Assembly (NCBI GenBank): GCA_017399005.1
Contig: JAFQEO010000031.1
Location: 1 to 63,702 of the forward strand
DNA: 63,702 nt
Reading direction: 5' to 3'
Origin: Peptococcaceae bacterium
GTDB lineage: Bacteria > Bacillota > Peptococcia > Peptococcales > Peptococcaceae
The position numbers were made by a program, and so were the translations under genes. Positions 39,335 through 48,323 of the stretch are shown here, piece after piece (within the stretch, counting starts at the first letter, position 1; the number at the start of each line of letters is the position of its first letter). Under the pieces are notes generated by a model. It made no database searches. It had not been told where the DNA came from and saw nothing but the letters and a program-made list of their open reading frames with translations.

Positions 39335-39340
39335 ATTATA
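39335..39340 (-). promoter_or_regulatory. Putative -10 of the polysaccharide operon
   Basis: TATAAT lies 46 bases before the GTG start, with a poor -35 match. No other promoter-like sequence lies between this gene and the terminator at 39433-39475, so it is the best candidate for the roughly 13-kb operon 39288 to 26519. Confidence 0.4.
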
Positions 39341-39432
39341 TATACCTTTTCAGTTTATCATACTTTTTATGTAATTCCAATATCTTTTCGCATTTACGGA
39401 ATCTATAAAGATTATCCTGGTTAGTGTAAAAA

Positions 39433-39475
39433 CAAAAAACGCCCGCTTTGCTGATATCTTCATGCAAAGCGGGCA
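39433..39475 (-). terminator. Terminator of the BspA-like gene
   Basis: GCCCGCTTTG pairs perfectly with CAAAGCGGGC across a 14-base loop, followed leftward by GTTTTTTG. It lies past both the premature stop (39680) and the ancestral stop (39521) of the gene. Confidence 0.88.
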
Positions 39476-39520
39476 TTCTTTTATAGTTAATAACAAATCA
39501 TTTTTTCAGCATACGCTTTT

Positions 39521-39679
39521 TTACTGCGCCAGGCCGAACCAGCCGATACCTTCGTAAATCCAGCCAACATTTACAAGATTTTCCCGTTCTTCAGTACTTC
39601 CTGTATAATGATGACTGCCACAGTCTGCATTTGGATTATACAAACGATATAACGGAAGTTTATCCGGACTGGCACTATT
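39521..39679 (-). pseudogene. Orphaned 3' end of the BspA-like gene (third DUF5648 repeat)
   Basis: Directly after the TAG at 39682-39680 the same frame continues for 52 codons to a TAA at 39523-39521. It encodes the remainder of a third DUF5648 unit, [27 protein letters not shown] and GWIYEGIGWF. The giant protein has the matching segment intact, with GVAWNSASP where this gene has GVC-stop-NSASP. There is no start codon or ribosome binding site of its own. Confidence 0.85.
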
Positions 39680-42600
39680 CTAGCAAACACCTTCATATCT
39701 CCATCCATAACCAACAAGCATATCTCGTTCTTCTATACTCATCGTATAATGGTGGTCACCAGAGTTCGGATTAAACAGACGATAAACCGGATCCCCTGTC
39801 TGGGTTGGGGCATTCCAGGCAATACCTTCATACTGCCAGCCAGCCGTAACCAGCATGTCTCTTTCTTCGATACTGCCAGTATAGAAATGTTCCCCGCTGT
39901 TTGGATTATACAGGCGGTACATAGGTGTACTCTGCATTTTTTTCACTGGAACCACTTTCTGCGCTACAAGAACTTTACTACAAACCGAACAATGTTTCCC
40001 TTCCGTTAAACCTGTTTTTGTATAAGTCGGTTCTACCGCTTTATCAATCACTTCGGTGTGACCTTTCGCTTTTACAACTTCCTGTTTTACCAGCACTTCA
40101 TCGCATACAGAGCAGTGTTTCCCTTCGGTCAGACCTCTTTCTGTACAGGTTGCTGCTTTTGCTTTATCCACTACTTCTGTATGTCCGGTTGCTGGAACAA
40201 CATTTTGTGCAACAAATATTTCACCACACATAGAACAATGAGAACCAGTTGTCAGGCCATCTTCTGTGCAAGTCGCATTTACCGCTTCATCAATTACATA
40301 AGTATGTCCTAATGCAACTACTACTTCCTGTTTCGTTGTTGCTTCATCACATCTGGAGCAATGACTACCTGCTGTCAGACCGCTTTCTGTACAGGTCGGC
40401 TCTACTGCTTCGTCAATTACCATATCATGACCTAAAGCGTCTACTACTTCCTGAGCTGTTGTTGCTTCATTACATCTGGAACAATGACTGCCTGCTGTCA
40501 GACCGCTTTCTGTACAGGTCGGCTCTACTGCTTCATCCATTACCGTGTCATGACCTAACGCAGGCACTTCTTCCTGTGCTGTTGTTGCTTCATTACATCT
40601 AGAGCAGTGACTCTCTGATGTCAGGCCGCTTTCGGTACAGGTTGGCTCTACCGCTTTATCAATTACCATATCATGTCCTAAAGCATCTACTACTTCCTGT
40701 GCCACAAACACCTCATTACATACAGAGCAATGAGTGCCTGCGGTTAAGCCAGATTCTGTACAAGTTGGATTTACTGCACCATCAATTACATAAGTATGTC
40801 CTAATACAGGAACCTCTTCCTGTGCCACTTTATGGTCACATCTGGAGCAATGAGAACCTTCAGTCAAACCAGTTGCAGTACATGTTGGTGTCACTGCTTC
40901 GTCGATAATCATATCATGACCTAACGCATTTACAATCTCCTGTACAGTTGTCGCATCATTACATCTTGAACAGTGTGCTCCCTCTGCTAACCCTGCCACG
41001 GTACAAGTTGCTGCCACTGCTTTATCAATCACCATATCATGGCCTAATGCAGGAACTACTTTCTGTTCTGTTGTCGCTTCATCACATCTGGAGCAGTGAC
41101 TACCTGCTGTCAGACCTGTTTCGGTACAGGTTGGTTCTACCGCTTCATCAATCACCATGTCATGGCCTAATGCATCTACTGCTTCCTGTTTCGTTGTCGC
41201 TTCATCACATCTAGAGCAGTGACTCCCTGCTGTCAGACCACTATCGGTACATGTTGGGGCTACCGCTCCATCCGTTACCATGTCATGACCTAATGCAGGG
41301 ATTTCTTCCTGTTGTTCATATACATAGTCACAGCCATCTACAGAACAACTAAAACCTTCTGTCAACCCTACTGTCAAACAAGTTGGTTCTACAGCTTTAT
41401 CCACTACTTTTGTGTGATCTGTTGCATTATAATGAATCACTGCATCAGTTAGTTCTGTATTGTAGCCTTTAATTGAAACTTCCTTCCATACGATTTCATC
41501 CCCTGTATAGAAAACATAGTCTAAACTGCTACAACCCATAAATGCAGAAGTTTCAATGCTAGTCACAGCTTGCGGGATAATGATTTTCTTTAAATTATCA
41601 CAATCTCCAAATGCCTCTTGCCCAATACTAGTCACATTATCTGGAATTGCGATTGTCTCCAAACTACTGCAAGCCCGAAAAGTATGGCGCTCGATAATTG
41701 TTATATTTTCTGGTATGACGATAGATTTTAATTTCTGACAATATTCAAATGCACAATGACCAATACTTGTAACCCTATCTGGAATCTCTATATTAGTTAA
41801 ACTGAGGCAATTACAAAAAGCTTCGGAACCAATAGTTATCAAGCTATCCGGAAGGATAACAGAAGCTAAGCCTTGACAACCAGAAAACGTGCTGTATTCC
41901 AGGTCAGTTACACCTTCCGGTATTTCTACACTAGCTAAATTTAAGCATGCGCGGAAAGCCATTGCTCCAATACGGCTTATACTATCCGGGATTGTAACAT
42001 CTGTTAAATTGCTACAATTAAAAAATGCATCAGAGCCAATACTGGTCACACCATTTTGAATTATAATTGATTTTATCTGTTTCTGATACTCTGCCCACGG
42101 CGTATTACTATTATTATAGGCATTGTAATTATGCATCTCACCAATACCACTAATCGTCAGTACACCATCATTATCCAGTGTCCAAGTCAGATTATCGCCA
42201 CATGTGCCACTTGCAATTACATTCAATGCAACAAACGGAATATTATTTGCTTTTGCATAGTTTTCTGCTACAGAACCTTCATAACCATAAATTGTGAGGT
42301 CATTGCAATTATAAAATGCATCAGAAGCGATATCCGTTACACCAGCTGGAATTGTCACGCTTTTTAAACTTGCACAGTTTCTAAATGTACTCCAGCCAAT
42401 AATGCTAACCCCTTCTGGAATTACTACATCCGTTAAGCTGTCACAGCTATTAAACGCATAACTTCCAATACTGATAACCTCTTTAGGAATAACTACATCT
42501 GTTAAGCTATCGCAATTTTCAAATGCAGACATACCAATGCTTGTAACTGTTTCAGGAATAGTCACACTTTTTAAATTATTACAGCCTCGAAACAAAGCTC

Positions 42601-43888
42601 CACCAATACTGCTAACACCTTCTGGAATTATGAATTCTGTTAAACTATCGCATTCAGCAAAAGCATAACTTTCAATAGTGTCAACACTTTCTGGAATTAC
42701 TATATTTTCTAATAAGCTGCAACCTTCAAAAGCGTTCCCTGCAATGCGAGTAACACCTTCTGTAATCACGACTTCTTTTAAATTTTTGCATCCATCAAAC
42801 GCATAATATCCCATATTAGCTACGATGTTTGGAATTTCAACTTCTCTCAACATGCTATTCTGAAAAGCACTGCGACCAATGCTAGTCACATTTTCCGGAA
42901 TCACAATTTCTATTATCTGCAGTCCAGAAAATGCATATTTACCAATACTCGTAATTTCGTTATCAAGCACTACTACTGTAATATCCTCCTGATAATCAAA
43001 CCACGGCACAGTAGACTCATTTTCATAATCATACATTTCTCCACTGCCAGTGATTATCAGCGCACCCTCGTCATTCAGTGTCCATGTCAAATTCTCACCG
43101 CAAACACCTCTACAAAAAACACCTAAGGAAACAAACGGGATTTCATTTGTTGTCGCATAAATTTGTGCTTTAGAATCGGCATAGCCATAAATTGTGAGGT
43201 TATCACAATCTGCAAATGCATTATCCCCAATCTCATTCACATTATTAGGAATCGTAATTTCTTTTAAGTTAGGGCATAATTGAAAAGCTAATTTTCCAAT
43301 ACCAGTCACACTATCTGGAATAATAACTTTCCAAAGATAGTTACAATCCTGAAATGTACCCCCTTCTATAAATGTTACAGAATCCGGGATTGAAATCGAC
43401 CGTAATCCAGACGATTGAAATGCACCCCGCCCAATCTTCGTTACACTGTCTGGAATGGTCACAGATTTGAGATTACTACATCCTTGAAAAGCATATTCAC
43501 AAATGCTAGTCACACCATTTTCTACTACTATTTCTTCTACAGAAGACTGAAGATCATATCCAAATATATTTCTCCAGCCACCTGATAAAGCTGCTTCTTC
43601 CATATCACCAGTACCACTAATGATAACTACACCTTCATCATCCAGTGTCCATGTCAAATTTTCACCGCATGTGCCAGATGTTTCTCCCGTTGAAACTGTT
43701 GCAATTTCATCCTCCATCATACATAATTGTACGACAGATGAGGTTGTGCCCCCGGCTTGTGTCATTTCTATTGCTTCCATCTGTTCTATTGCAGAACCAA
43801 CTTCTTCCGCAAATACAGGAACATTCACGATAGATAACAGAAATGCTGTCAGCACAATTATACTGAGCTGTTTCTTGTGTTTGTCCAT
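39680..43888 (-). CDS. BspA-type LRR surface protein with Cys/His repeats, C-terminally truncated
   Basis: The start at 43888 (MDKHKKQLSII) has GGAG nine bases upstream; an ATG two codons earlier is possible. The 1402-residue secreted protein has a signal peptide (to about 28), then LRR_5/BspA leucine-rich repeats of the type LTDVVIPEGVSSIG in three blocks. Each block opens with CGENLTWTLDDEG and a GTGDM-like turn. Twelve Cys/His repeats follow (about 823-1313, CSRC or CSVC), then two full DUF5648 repeats. BspA-type LRRs commonly bind host or bacterial surfaces. The chain stops at a TAG where the giant protein has Trp, losing the third DUF5648 unit. In the last Cys/His unit the first Cys is Tyr (PTYTKTG). 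It has an extended -10 promoter and a strong terminator, so it is a single-gene unit. Confidence 0.9.
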   Translation of the reverse strand: MDKHKKQLSIIVLTAFLLSIVNVPVFAEEVGSAIEQMEAIEMTQAGGTTSSVVQLCMMEDEIATVSTGETSGTCGENLTWTLDDEGVVIISGTGDMEEAALSGGWRNIFGYDLQSSVEEIVVENGVTSICEYAFQGCSNLKSVTIPDSVTKIGRGAFQSSGLRSISIPDSVTFIEGGTFQDCNYLWKVIIPDSVTGIGKLAFQLCPNLKEITIPNNVNEIGDNAFADCDNLTIYGYADSKAQIYATTNEIPFVSLGVFCRGVCGENLTWTLNDEGALIITGSGEMYDYENESTVPWFDYQEDITVVVLDNEITSIGKYAFSGLQIIEIVIPENVTSIGRSAFQNSMLREVEIPNIVANMGYYAFDGCKNLKEVVITEGVTRIAGNAFEGCSLLENIVIPESVDTIESYAFAECDSLTEFIIPEGVSSIGGALFRGCNNLKSVTIPETVTSIGMSAFENCDSLTDVVIPKEVISIGSYAFNSCDSLTDVVIPEGVSIIGWSTFRNCASLKSVTIPAGVTDIASDAFYNCNDLTIYGYEGSVAENYAKANNIPFVALNVIASGTCGDNLTWTLDNDGVLTISGIGEMHNYNAYNNSNTPWAEYQKQIKSIIIQNGVTSIGSDAFFNCSNLTDVTIPDSISRIGAMAFRACLNLASVEIPEGVTDLEYSTFSGCQGLASVILPDSLITIGSEAFCNCLSLTNIEIPDRVTSIGHCAFEYCQKLKSIVIPENITIIERHTFRACSSLETIAIPDNVTSIGQEAFGDCDNLKKIIIPQAVTSIETSAFMGCSSLDYVFYTGDEIVWKEVSIKGYNTELTDAVIHYNATDHTKVVDKAVEPTCLTVGLTEGFSCSVDGCDYVYEQQEEIPALGHDMVTDGAVAPTCTDSGLTAGSHCSRCDEATTKQEAVDALGHDMVIDEAVEPTCTETGLTAGSHCSRCDEATTEQKVVPALGHDMVIDKAVAATCTVAGLAEGAHCSRCNDATTVQEIVNALGHDMIIDEAVTPTCTATGLTEGSHCSRCDHKVAQEEVPVLGHTYVIDGAVNPTCTESGLTAGTHCSVCNEVFVAQEVVDALGHDMVIDKAVEPTCTESGLTSESHCSRCNEATTAQEEVPALGHDTVMDEAVEPTCTESGLTAGSHCSRCNEATTAQEVVDALGHDMVIDEAVEPTCTESGLTAGSHCSRCDEATTKQEVVVALGHTYVIDEAVNATCTEDGLTTGSHCSMCGEIFVAQNVVPATGHTEVVDKAKAATCTERGLTEGKHCSVCDEVLVKQEVVKAKGHTEVIDKAVEPTYTKTGLTEGKHCSVCSKVLVAQKVVPVKKMQSTPMYRLYNPNSGEHFYTGSIEERDMLVTAGWQYEGIAWNAPTQTGDPVYRLFNPNSGDHHYTMSIEERDMLVGYGWRYEGVC
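39700..39930 (-). repeat. Two complete DUF5648 repeats (BspA-like protein)
   Basis: The units begin [17 protein letters not shown] and [17 protein letters not shown]. The third copy continues in frame after the stop codon, at 39521-39679. Confidence 0.85.
39950..41420 (-). repeat. Twelve tandem Cys/His repeats (BspA-like protein)
   Basis: They have the same 41-residue period and C-x10-C-x2-C layout as the array at 5230-11830, but most units read [15 protein letters not shown] and HCSRC with ATT-x-QE. The last two units switch to the giant-protein style (GHTEVVDKAKAATC, KHCSVC), suggesting a recombination junction. Confidence 0.9.
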
Positions 43889-43953
43889 TTTCATTTTCTC
43901 CTTTTTTGTCAATGTATTATCCTTTTGATATTAATTTCTAAAATCTATAGTTA

Positions 43954-43962
43954 ATTATAACA
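43954..43962 (-). promoter_or_regulatory. Extended -10 promoter of the BspA-like gene
   Basis: The minus strand reads TGTTATAAT (TGnTATAAT) about 65 bases before the start codon. No good -35 was seen. Confidence 0.45.
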
Positions 43963-44002
43963 CTAGCCATCTGCTAATTCTATAAAATATATTTCTCACC
44001 AA

Positions 44003-44048
44003 ATAATAAAAAGAACTGTTACACAGATAATCCATATAACAGTTCTTT
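44003..44048 (-). terminator. Terminator after the DUF1540 gene
   Basis: AAGAACTGTTA (44011-44021) and TAACAGTTCTT (44037-44047) form an 11-bp perfect stem with T-rich flanks on both sides, so it can act in both directions. It lies 27 bases past the DUF1540 stop. Confidence 0.8.
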
Positions 44049-44074
44049 CTTTTTTACTTATTGTGTTGTTCTGC

Positions 44075-44239
44075 TTATTTCAGTGCGAAGGACTGGCAGT
44101 CGGTGCACTGTTTTTCGGTTGGGTTGGCTTCGTGGGTGCCTACCTGAATTTCACGCAGGGAGCAGTAGTTCTGGCCCTGTGCGTGATGTCTGCACTGCTG
44201 TACGGTACATTTGATGCTCTGGTTTACATTACCTGTCAT
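44075..44239 (-). CDS. DUF1540 small cysteine protein
   Basis: This 54-residue gene starts at the ATG at 44239 behind a perfect AGGAGG nine bases upstream. The protein has four Cys in the DUF1540 pattern: IKCTVQQCRHH, QNYCSLREIQVG and EKQCTDCQSFALK. DUF1540 proteins are short, widespread in Bacillota and of unknown function; the CX4C and CX2C pairs suggest metal binding. It is monocistronic, with the bidirectional terminator just downstream and the AEC permease gene upstream. Confidence 0.88.
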   Translation of the reverse strand: MTGNVNQSIKCTVQQCRHHAQGQNYCSLREIQVGTHEANPTEKQCTDCQSFALK

Positions 44240-44341
44240 GGTTTTCTACCTCCTGAAAGTTTGTTTGGTGGTACATCTCTAGTATGAACCGGCCGGCAGA
44301 AAATATACAGGCGGTAAAACAGGCAGAATATTTGGATTGTT

Positions 44342-45283
44342 TTAAATCAGATTAAATTCTTTCAGTACAGCGATAAACACAAACAGGGTAAAGCAGGATA
44401 CCACTGAGGTAATTACCACAATCTGCCCGGCCAGATGATGGTCGGCGTTTTCGTTCTGCGCCATGATATAGCCGGAAATGGCTGCCGGGGATGCATACAT
44501 GGTTAACAGCGATGCCAGTGCCTGGCCTCGAAAGCCTAATAAAACGGCTGGCGGCAGAAAAACCAGCGGCACTAACAGCACTTTGCCCAGCACGGCTGCG
44601 GTTAAATAATGCACATGGGTATTCTCCAGCTTGAGGTCTAAATCGGCACCAAGAATCAGCAAGGCAATGGGAATGGTGGCAGCGCCTAAATCGTTCAGGG
44701 TTTTATCTAAAAAGCCCGGGAACTGAATACCGGCAGCCACATAGAGCATACCAAGGGCTGTGGCGATAATCAGCGGGTTTTTTGCAATGCCCAGTATTAA
44801 TTTTAACGGGTCGTGCCGGTTCTGGCCGTTAAACCGCTCAAACAGATACACAGCCAGCAGGTTAAACATGGGCACAATAATGGCAATCAGCATGGTAATG
44901 GTTGCAATGCTCTGCCCGGCATAAATGTTGCCCACAATAGGGATGCCCAGAATCACATAGTTACTGCGGTAAATGCCCTGAATCACCACACTCTGCTGTT
45001 CTGGTTTCTCCACCAGTTTTGGCACAAGCCACAGCAGAAAGGCAAATAAAAGCAGCACGGTAATTACTGCATAGGCAATCAGGTGCCATTCAAAATGCTG
45101 CCGAAAATCGGTTTCACGAACATTGTTAAACAGCATAATAGGCAGCAGGCATTTGAAGCACAGCCGGTTTAAATCACGCACCATACGGCGCGGCAGAATC
45201 CCGATTTTCTGCAGGAATGTCCCCAGCAGAATGGTGAGAAACACCGGCAGCATAACATTTAAGGATAATAAGATAGATTGCAA
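44342..45283 (-). CDS. AEC-family (auxin efflux carrier-like) permease
   Basis: The 313-residue protein has ten predicted membrane helices in two halves. Family features include NVMLPVFLTILLGTFLQK at the start, the RSNYVILGIPIVGNIYAGQ segment, LGADLDLK and the MYASPAAISGYIMAQ motif near the end. AEC proteins export or import small organic acids; the substrate is not readable here. The start is a TTG at 45283; the next ATG (45253) would cut into the first helix and has no ribosome binding site. No partner genes are evident. Confidence 0.88.
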   Translation of the reverse strand: MQSILLSLNVMLPVFLTILLGTFLQKIGILPRRMVRDLNRLCFKCLLPIMLFNNVRETDFRQHFEWHLIAYAVITVLLLFAFLLWLVPKLVEKPEQQSVVIQGIYRSNYVILGIPIVGNIYAGQSIATITMLIAIIVPMFNLLAVYLFERFNGQNRHDPLKLILGIAKNPLIIATALGMLYVAAGIQFPGFLDKTLNDLGAATIPIALLILGADLDLKLENTHVHYLTAAVLGKVLLVPLVFLPPAVLLGFRGQALASLLTMYASPAAISGYIMAQNENADHHLAGQIVVITSVVSCFTLFVFIAVLKEFNLI

Positions 45284-45329
45284 GAAAATCAGCTTCTTTT
45301 TGAAAGTATTAATAAAAAATCATGGAACG

Positions 45330-45474
45330 TCGATCGGGTGTGCGTTTCTGCGCCGATACCGTCCCCTGTGTTGTTATTTTTAAAGCAGGAAATGCGTTAA
45401 TGTAAAAACGGGACGGGTGACCCGTCCCCTACGGTATTTGTAGGAGATGGGTTTCCCATCCCGTTTATATTCAT
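45330..45474. repeat. GC-rich compound palindromic repeat downstream of ileS
   Basis: A perfect hairpin GGGACGGG-TGA-CCCGTCCC (45410-45428) is followed by CTAC...GTAG and by GATGGG-TTT-CCCATC (45447-45461), with outer arms AAACGGGA and TCCCGTTT. A degraded copy precedes it (GCGCCGATACCGTCCCC, 45349-45365). It is related to the palindrome at 34614-34652 (shared GGGACGGG, CCCGTCCCCTAC). Confidence 0.7.
45404..45428 (-). terminator. Probable ileS terminator inside the GC-rich repeat
   Basis: On the minus strand GGGACGGG-TCA-CCCGTCCC is followed by GTTTTTAC. It lies about 65 bases past the ileS stop and is the only terminator-like structure there. Confidence 0.6.
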
Positions 45475-45491
45475 GTAAAAAACAATATTTC

Positions 45492-48266
45492 TTATTTGTT
45501 TGCCATTACAGCTGCGCAGCGTGGGCACAGGCCGTTTTCATCTAGTTCTTCGGAGTGAATCCAGCAGCGTTCGCATGCAGCGCCTTTTGCAGCTGCAATT
45601 TCTACAGCCAGGCCTTTTACCTCTTCGCTTACAAATGCATCGGCTGGAGCTTCGCTCATAGGTTTTACAGTTACCTGAGAAACGATGAAGATGGTTGCCA
45701 GCTGATCTGCCATCTGCTGTAACAGATCCATGGTTTCGCCTTCCGCATACAGGATTACCTGTGCATCTAATGCTTTCCCGATTTCTTTGCTTGCGCGTTT
45801 TTCTTCCAGCTTTTTGGTTACTTCGCCGCGTACAGCCAGGATGTTATCCCATTTTGCATCTAATGCTTCGTTGATAGCATCGGCATTTACAGTTGGCCAG
45901 CCGCTCAGCTGGATACTCAGTTCTTTATCTTCTTTCGGCAGGTATTTCCATACTTCTTCCGATGTGAAGGACAGAATTGGAGCTAATACCTGTGCTAAAG
46001 ATACGCAGATTTCATACAGAGCGCTCTGGCAGGAACGACGTGCTTTGCTGCCCGCTTCTTCACAGTACAGGCGGTCTTTTGCGATATCTACATAGTAAGC
46101 ACTCAGGTCTACGTTGCAGAAGTTGTGTACTGCATGGTAAACCACGTGGAATTCGCAGTCTTCATAGCCTTTGTTCACTTTTTCCAGCAGTTTATGCAGT
46201 TTGAGCATAATCCACTGATCCAGTTCTTCCATATCTGCTAATGCAACAGCATCGGTTTTGTAGTTAAAATCGCTGATATTCCCCAGCAGGTAACGGAAGG
46301 TATTGCGAATTTTACGGTATGCTTCACTTACCTGTTTCAGGATACCCTGAGAAACTGCGATATCGTTACGGTAATCTGCGGAGGATACCCACAGACGCAG
46401 GATATCTGCACCCATGTCTTTTACAACATCCAGAGGGTCAACACCGTTGCCCAGAGATTTACTCATTTTACGGCCCTGTTCGTCTACTAAAAAGCCGTGA
46501 GTTAATACTGCTTTGTATGGCGCAACGCCGTCTACTGCAACGCTTGTTAACAGAGAGGAGTTGAACCAGCCGCGATGCTGGTCGGAACCTTCCAGATAGA
46601 AATCTGCAGGGCTCTGCAGTTCATCGCGTACTTTTAATACCCCTTTATGGCTGGAGCCGGAGTCAAACCATACGTCCATGATATCGGTTTCTTTGCGGAA
46701 ATGAGCAGCGCCGCATTTTGGACATACCAGTCCTTCCGGAATCAGTTCAGCTGCATCTTTTGCAAACCAGATATCGGTGCCGTGCTCACGCACCAGTTCC
46801 TGCAGATGGCTGATGGTTTCATCATTTACGATTGGTTCGTTACATTCGGTGCAGTAGAAGATAGGGATTGGCACACCCCATGTTCTCTGACGGGAAATGC
46901 ACCAGTCTCCGCGGTCTGCAACCATGTTGTAGATACGGTCATGACCCCAGGAAGGGAAGAATTTTACTTTATCAATTTCATCCAGCGCATTCTGGCGGAA
47001 ACCGTCTACAGATGCAAACCACTGCTCAGTTGCACGGAACAGGGTTGGGTTTTTACATCTCCAGCAGTGTGGATACTGATGTTTGATGAATTTTAATTTT
47101 AACAGATATTTATTGGCTTCTAACCACTGGCAGATTGCTTTGTTGGCATCATCAGTAGCCAGGCCTGCAAACTGGCCTGCTTCTGCAGTTAATTTACCCT
47201 GGTTGTCCAGTGGAGAAATAACAGGCAGATTGTATTTTTTTGCTACGATAAAGTCATCAGCACCATGGCCAGGCGCAGTGTGTACGCAGCCTGTACCAGC
47301 TTCCAGTGTAACGTGCTCACCGGTGATAACCAGAGATTCACGGTCCAGGAACGGATGCTGGCAAACCATTCTTTCCAGTTCCGCACCTTTCCACTGGCCC
47401 AGTACCTGTGGAGCTTCTTCGATGCCGCAGTCCGCCATGAAGCTGTTGAGCATTTCTTTTGCCACTACATATTTTTCTTCGCCGAACTGTAACAGCTGAT
47501 AATCATATTCCGGATGAATGGAGATTGCCACGTTGCCAGGCAGTGTCCATGGTGTGGTGGTCCAGATTACTACATATGCGTTATCAATTGCAAATAAACC
47601 TTTTGCATCTTTTACAGGGAATTTTACATAAATAGATGGAGATTTCTTTTCTGCGTATTCAATTTCTGCTTCTGCCAGTGCAGTTTCGCAGTCCGGGCAC
47701 CAGTGAACCGGTTTCAGGCCTTTGTAGATGTAGCCTTTTTTAGCCATATCGCCAAATACGCCAATCTGTTCTGCTTCAAATTTAGGGTCTAATGTTACAT
47801 ATGGATGATCCCAGTCACCGCGCACACCTAAACGACGGAACTGTTTTTTCTGGTTTTCAACGGCATCCAGAGCAAAGCCGGCACAGGCTTTGCGGAATGC
47901 CACTTTGTCCACACCGTGATGGTCTAAGCCCAGAGCCTTGATTGCTTTCAGTTCGATTGGCAGACCGTGGGTATCCCAGCCTGGCACATATGGTGCATCA
48001 TAGCCGGTCATGCTGCGATGTTTAATAATGATATCTTTTAATACTTTATTTAATGCATGGCCTAAATGAATATCCCCGTTGGCATATGGAGGGCCGTCAT
48101 GCAGGATAAATTTCGGATTGCCTGCATTTTTTTCTGCAACTTTGTTGTAAATGTCGTTGCTGTCCCAGAATTCCAGCATTTCCGGTTCTTTTTTCGGCAG
48201 GTTGCCGCGCATTGGAAACTCGGTCTGAGGCAGATTTAATGTTTTACCATAATCTACTTTTTCCAC
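45492..48266 (-). CDS. ileS: Isoleucyl-tRNA synthetase
   Basis: The 924-residue enzyme has the class I HIGH variant in PPYANGDIHLGHALNK, the KMSKS loop (GRKMSKSLGNGV), the editing-domain WTTTPWTLPGN, and a C-terminal zinc finger CERCW...CPRCA. Length and the terminal zinc finger fit the bacterial IleS1 type. The start is a GTG at 48266 with GAGGAG nine bases upstream. No T-box leader was found upstream. It lies downstream of divIVA as in many Bacillota. Confidence 0.97.
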   Translation of the reverse strand: MEKVDYGKTLNLPQTEFPMRGNLPKKEPEMLEFWDSNDIYNKVAEKNAGNPKFILHDGPPYANGDIHLGHALNKVLKDIIIKHRSMTGYDAPYVPGWDTHGLPIELKAIKALGLDHHGVDKVAFRKACAGFALDAVENQKKQFRRLGVRGDWDHPYVTLDPKFEAEQIGVFGDMAKKGYIYKGLKPVHWCPDCETALAEAEIEYAEKKSPSIYVKFPVKDAKGLFAIDNAYVVIWTTTPWTLPGNVAISIHPEYDYQLLQFGEEKYVVAKEMLNSFMADCGIEEAPQVLGQWKGAELERMVCQHPFLDRESLVITGEHVTLEAGTGCVHTAPGHGADDFIVAKKYNLPVISPLDNQGKLTAEAGQFAGLATDDANKAICQWLEANKYLLKLKFIKHQYPHCWRCKNPTLFRATEQWFASVDGFRQNALDEIDKVKFFPSWGHDRIYNMVADRGDWCISRQRTWGVPIPIFYCTECNEPIVNDETISHLQELVREHGTDIWFAKDAAELIPEGLVCPKCGAAHFRKETDIMDVWFDSGSSHKGVLKVRDELQSPADFYLEGSDQHRGWFNSSLLTSVAVDGVAPYKAVLTHGFLVDEQGRKMSKSLGNGVDPLDVVKDMGADILRLWVSSADYRNDIAVSQGILKQVSEAYRKIRNTFRYLLGNISDFNYKTDAVALADMEELDQWIMLKLHKLLEKVNKGYEDCEFHVVYHAVHNFCNVDLSAYYVDIAKDRLYCEEAGSKARRSCQSALYEICVSLAQVLAPILSFTSEEVWKYLPKEDKELSIQLSGWPTVNADAINEALDAKWDNILAVRGEVTKKLEEKRASKEIGKALDAQVILYAEGETMDLLQQMADQLATIFIVSQVTVKPMSEAPADAFVSEEVKGLAVEIAAAKGAACERCWIHSEELDENGLCPRCAAVMANK

Positions 48267-48323
48267 GTTACTGTTCTCCTCATATCAAAATTATCATACA
48301 TGGTTTTAGAACTTACACAAAAC

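Noticed and set aside
39680-39682. TAG as a recoded sense codon in the BspA-like gene
   Set aside because: Other genes here (for example rfbC at 34003) end normally with TAG, and no suppressor or pyrrolysine signal is visible; a plain nonsense change is simpler.
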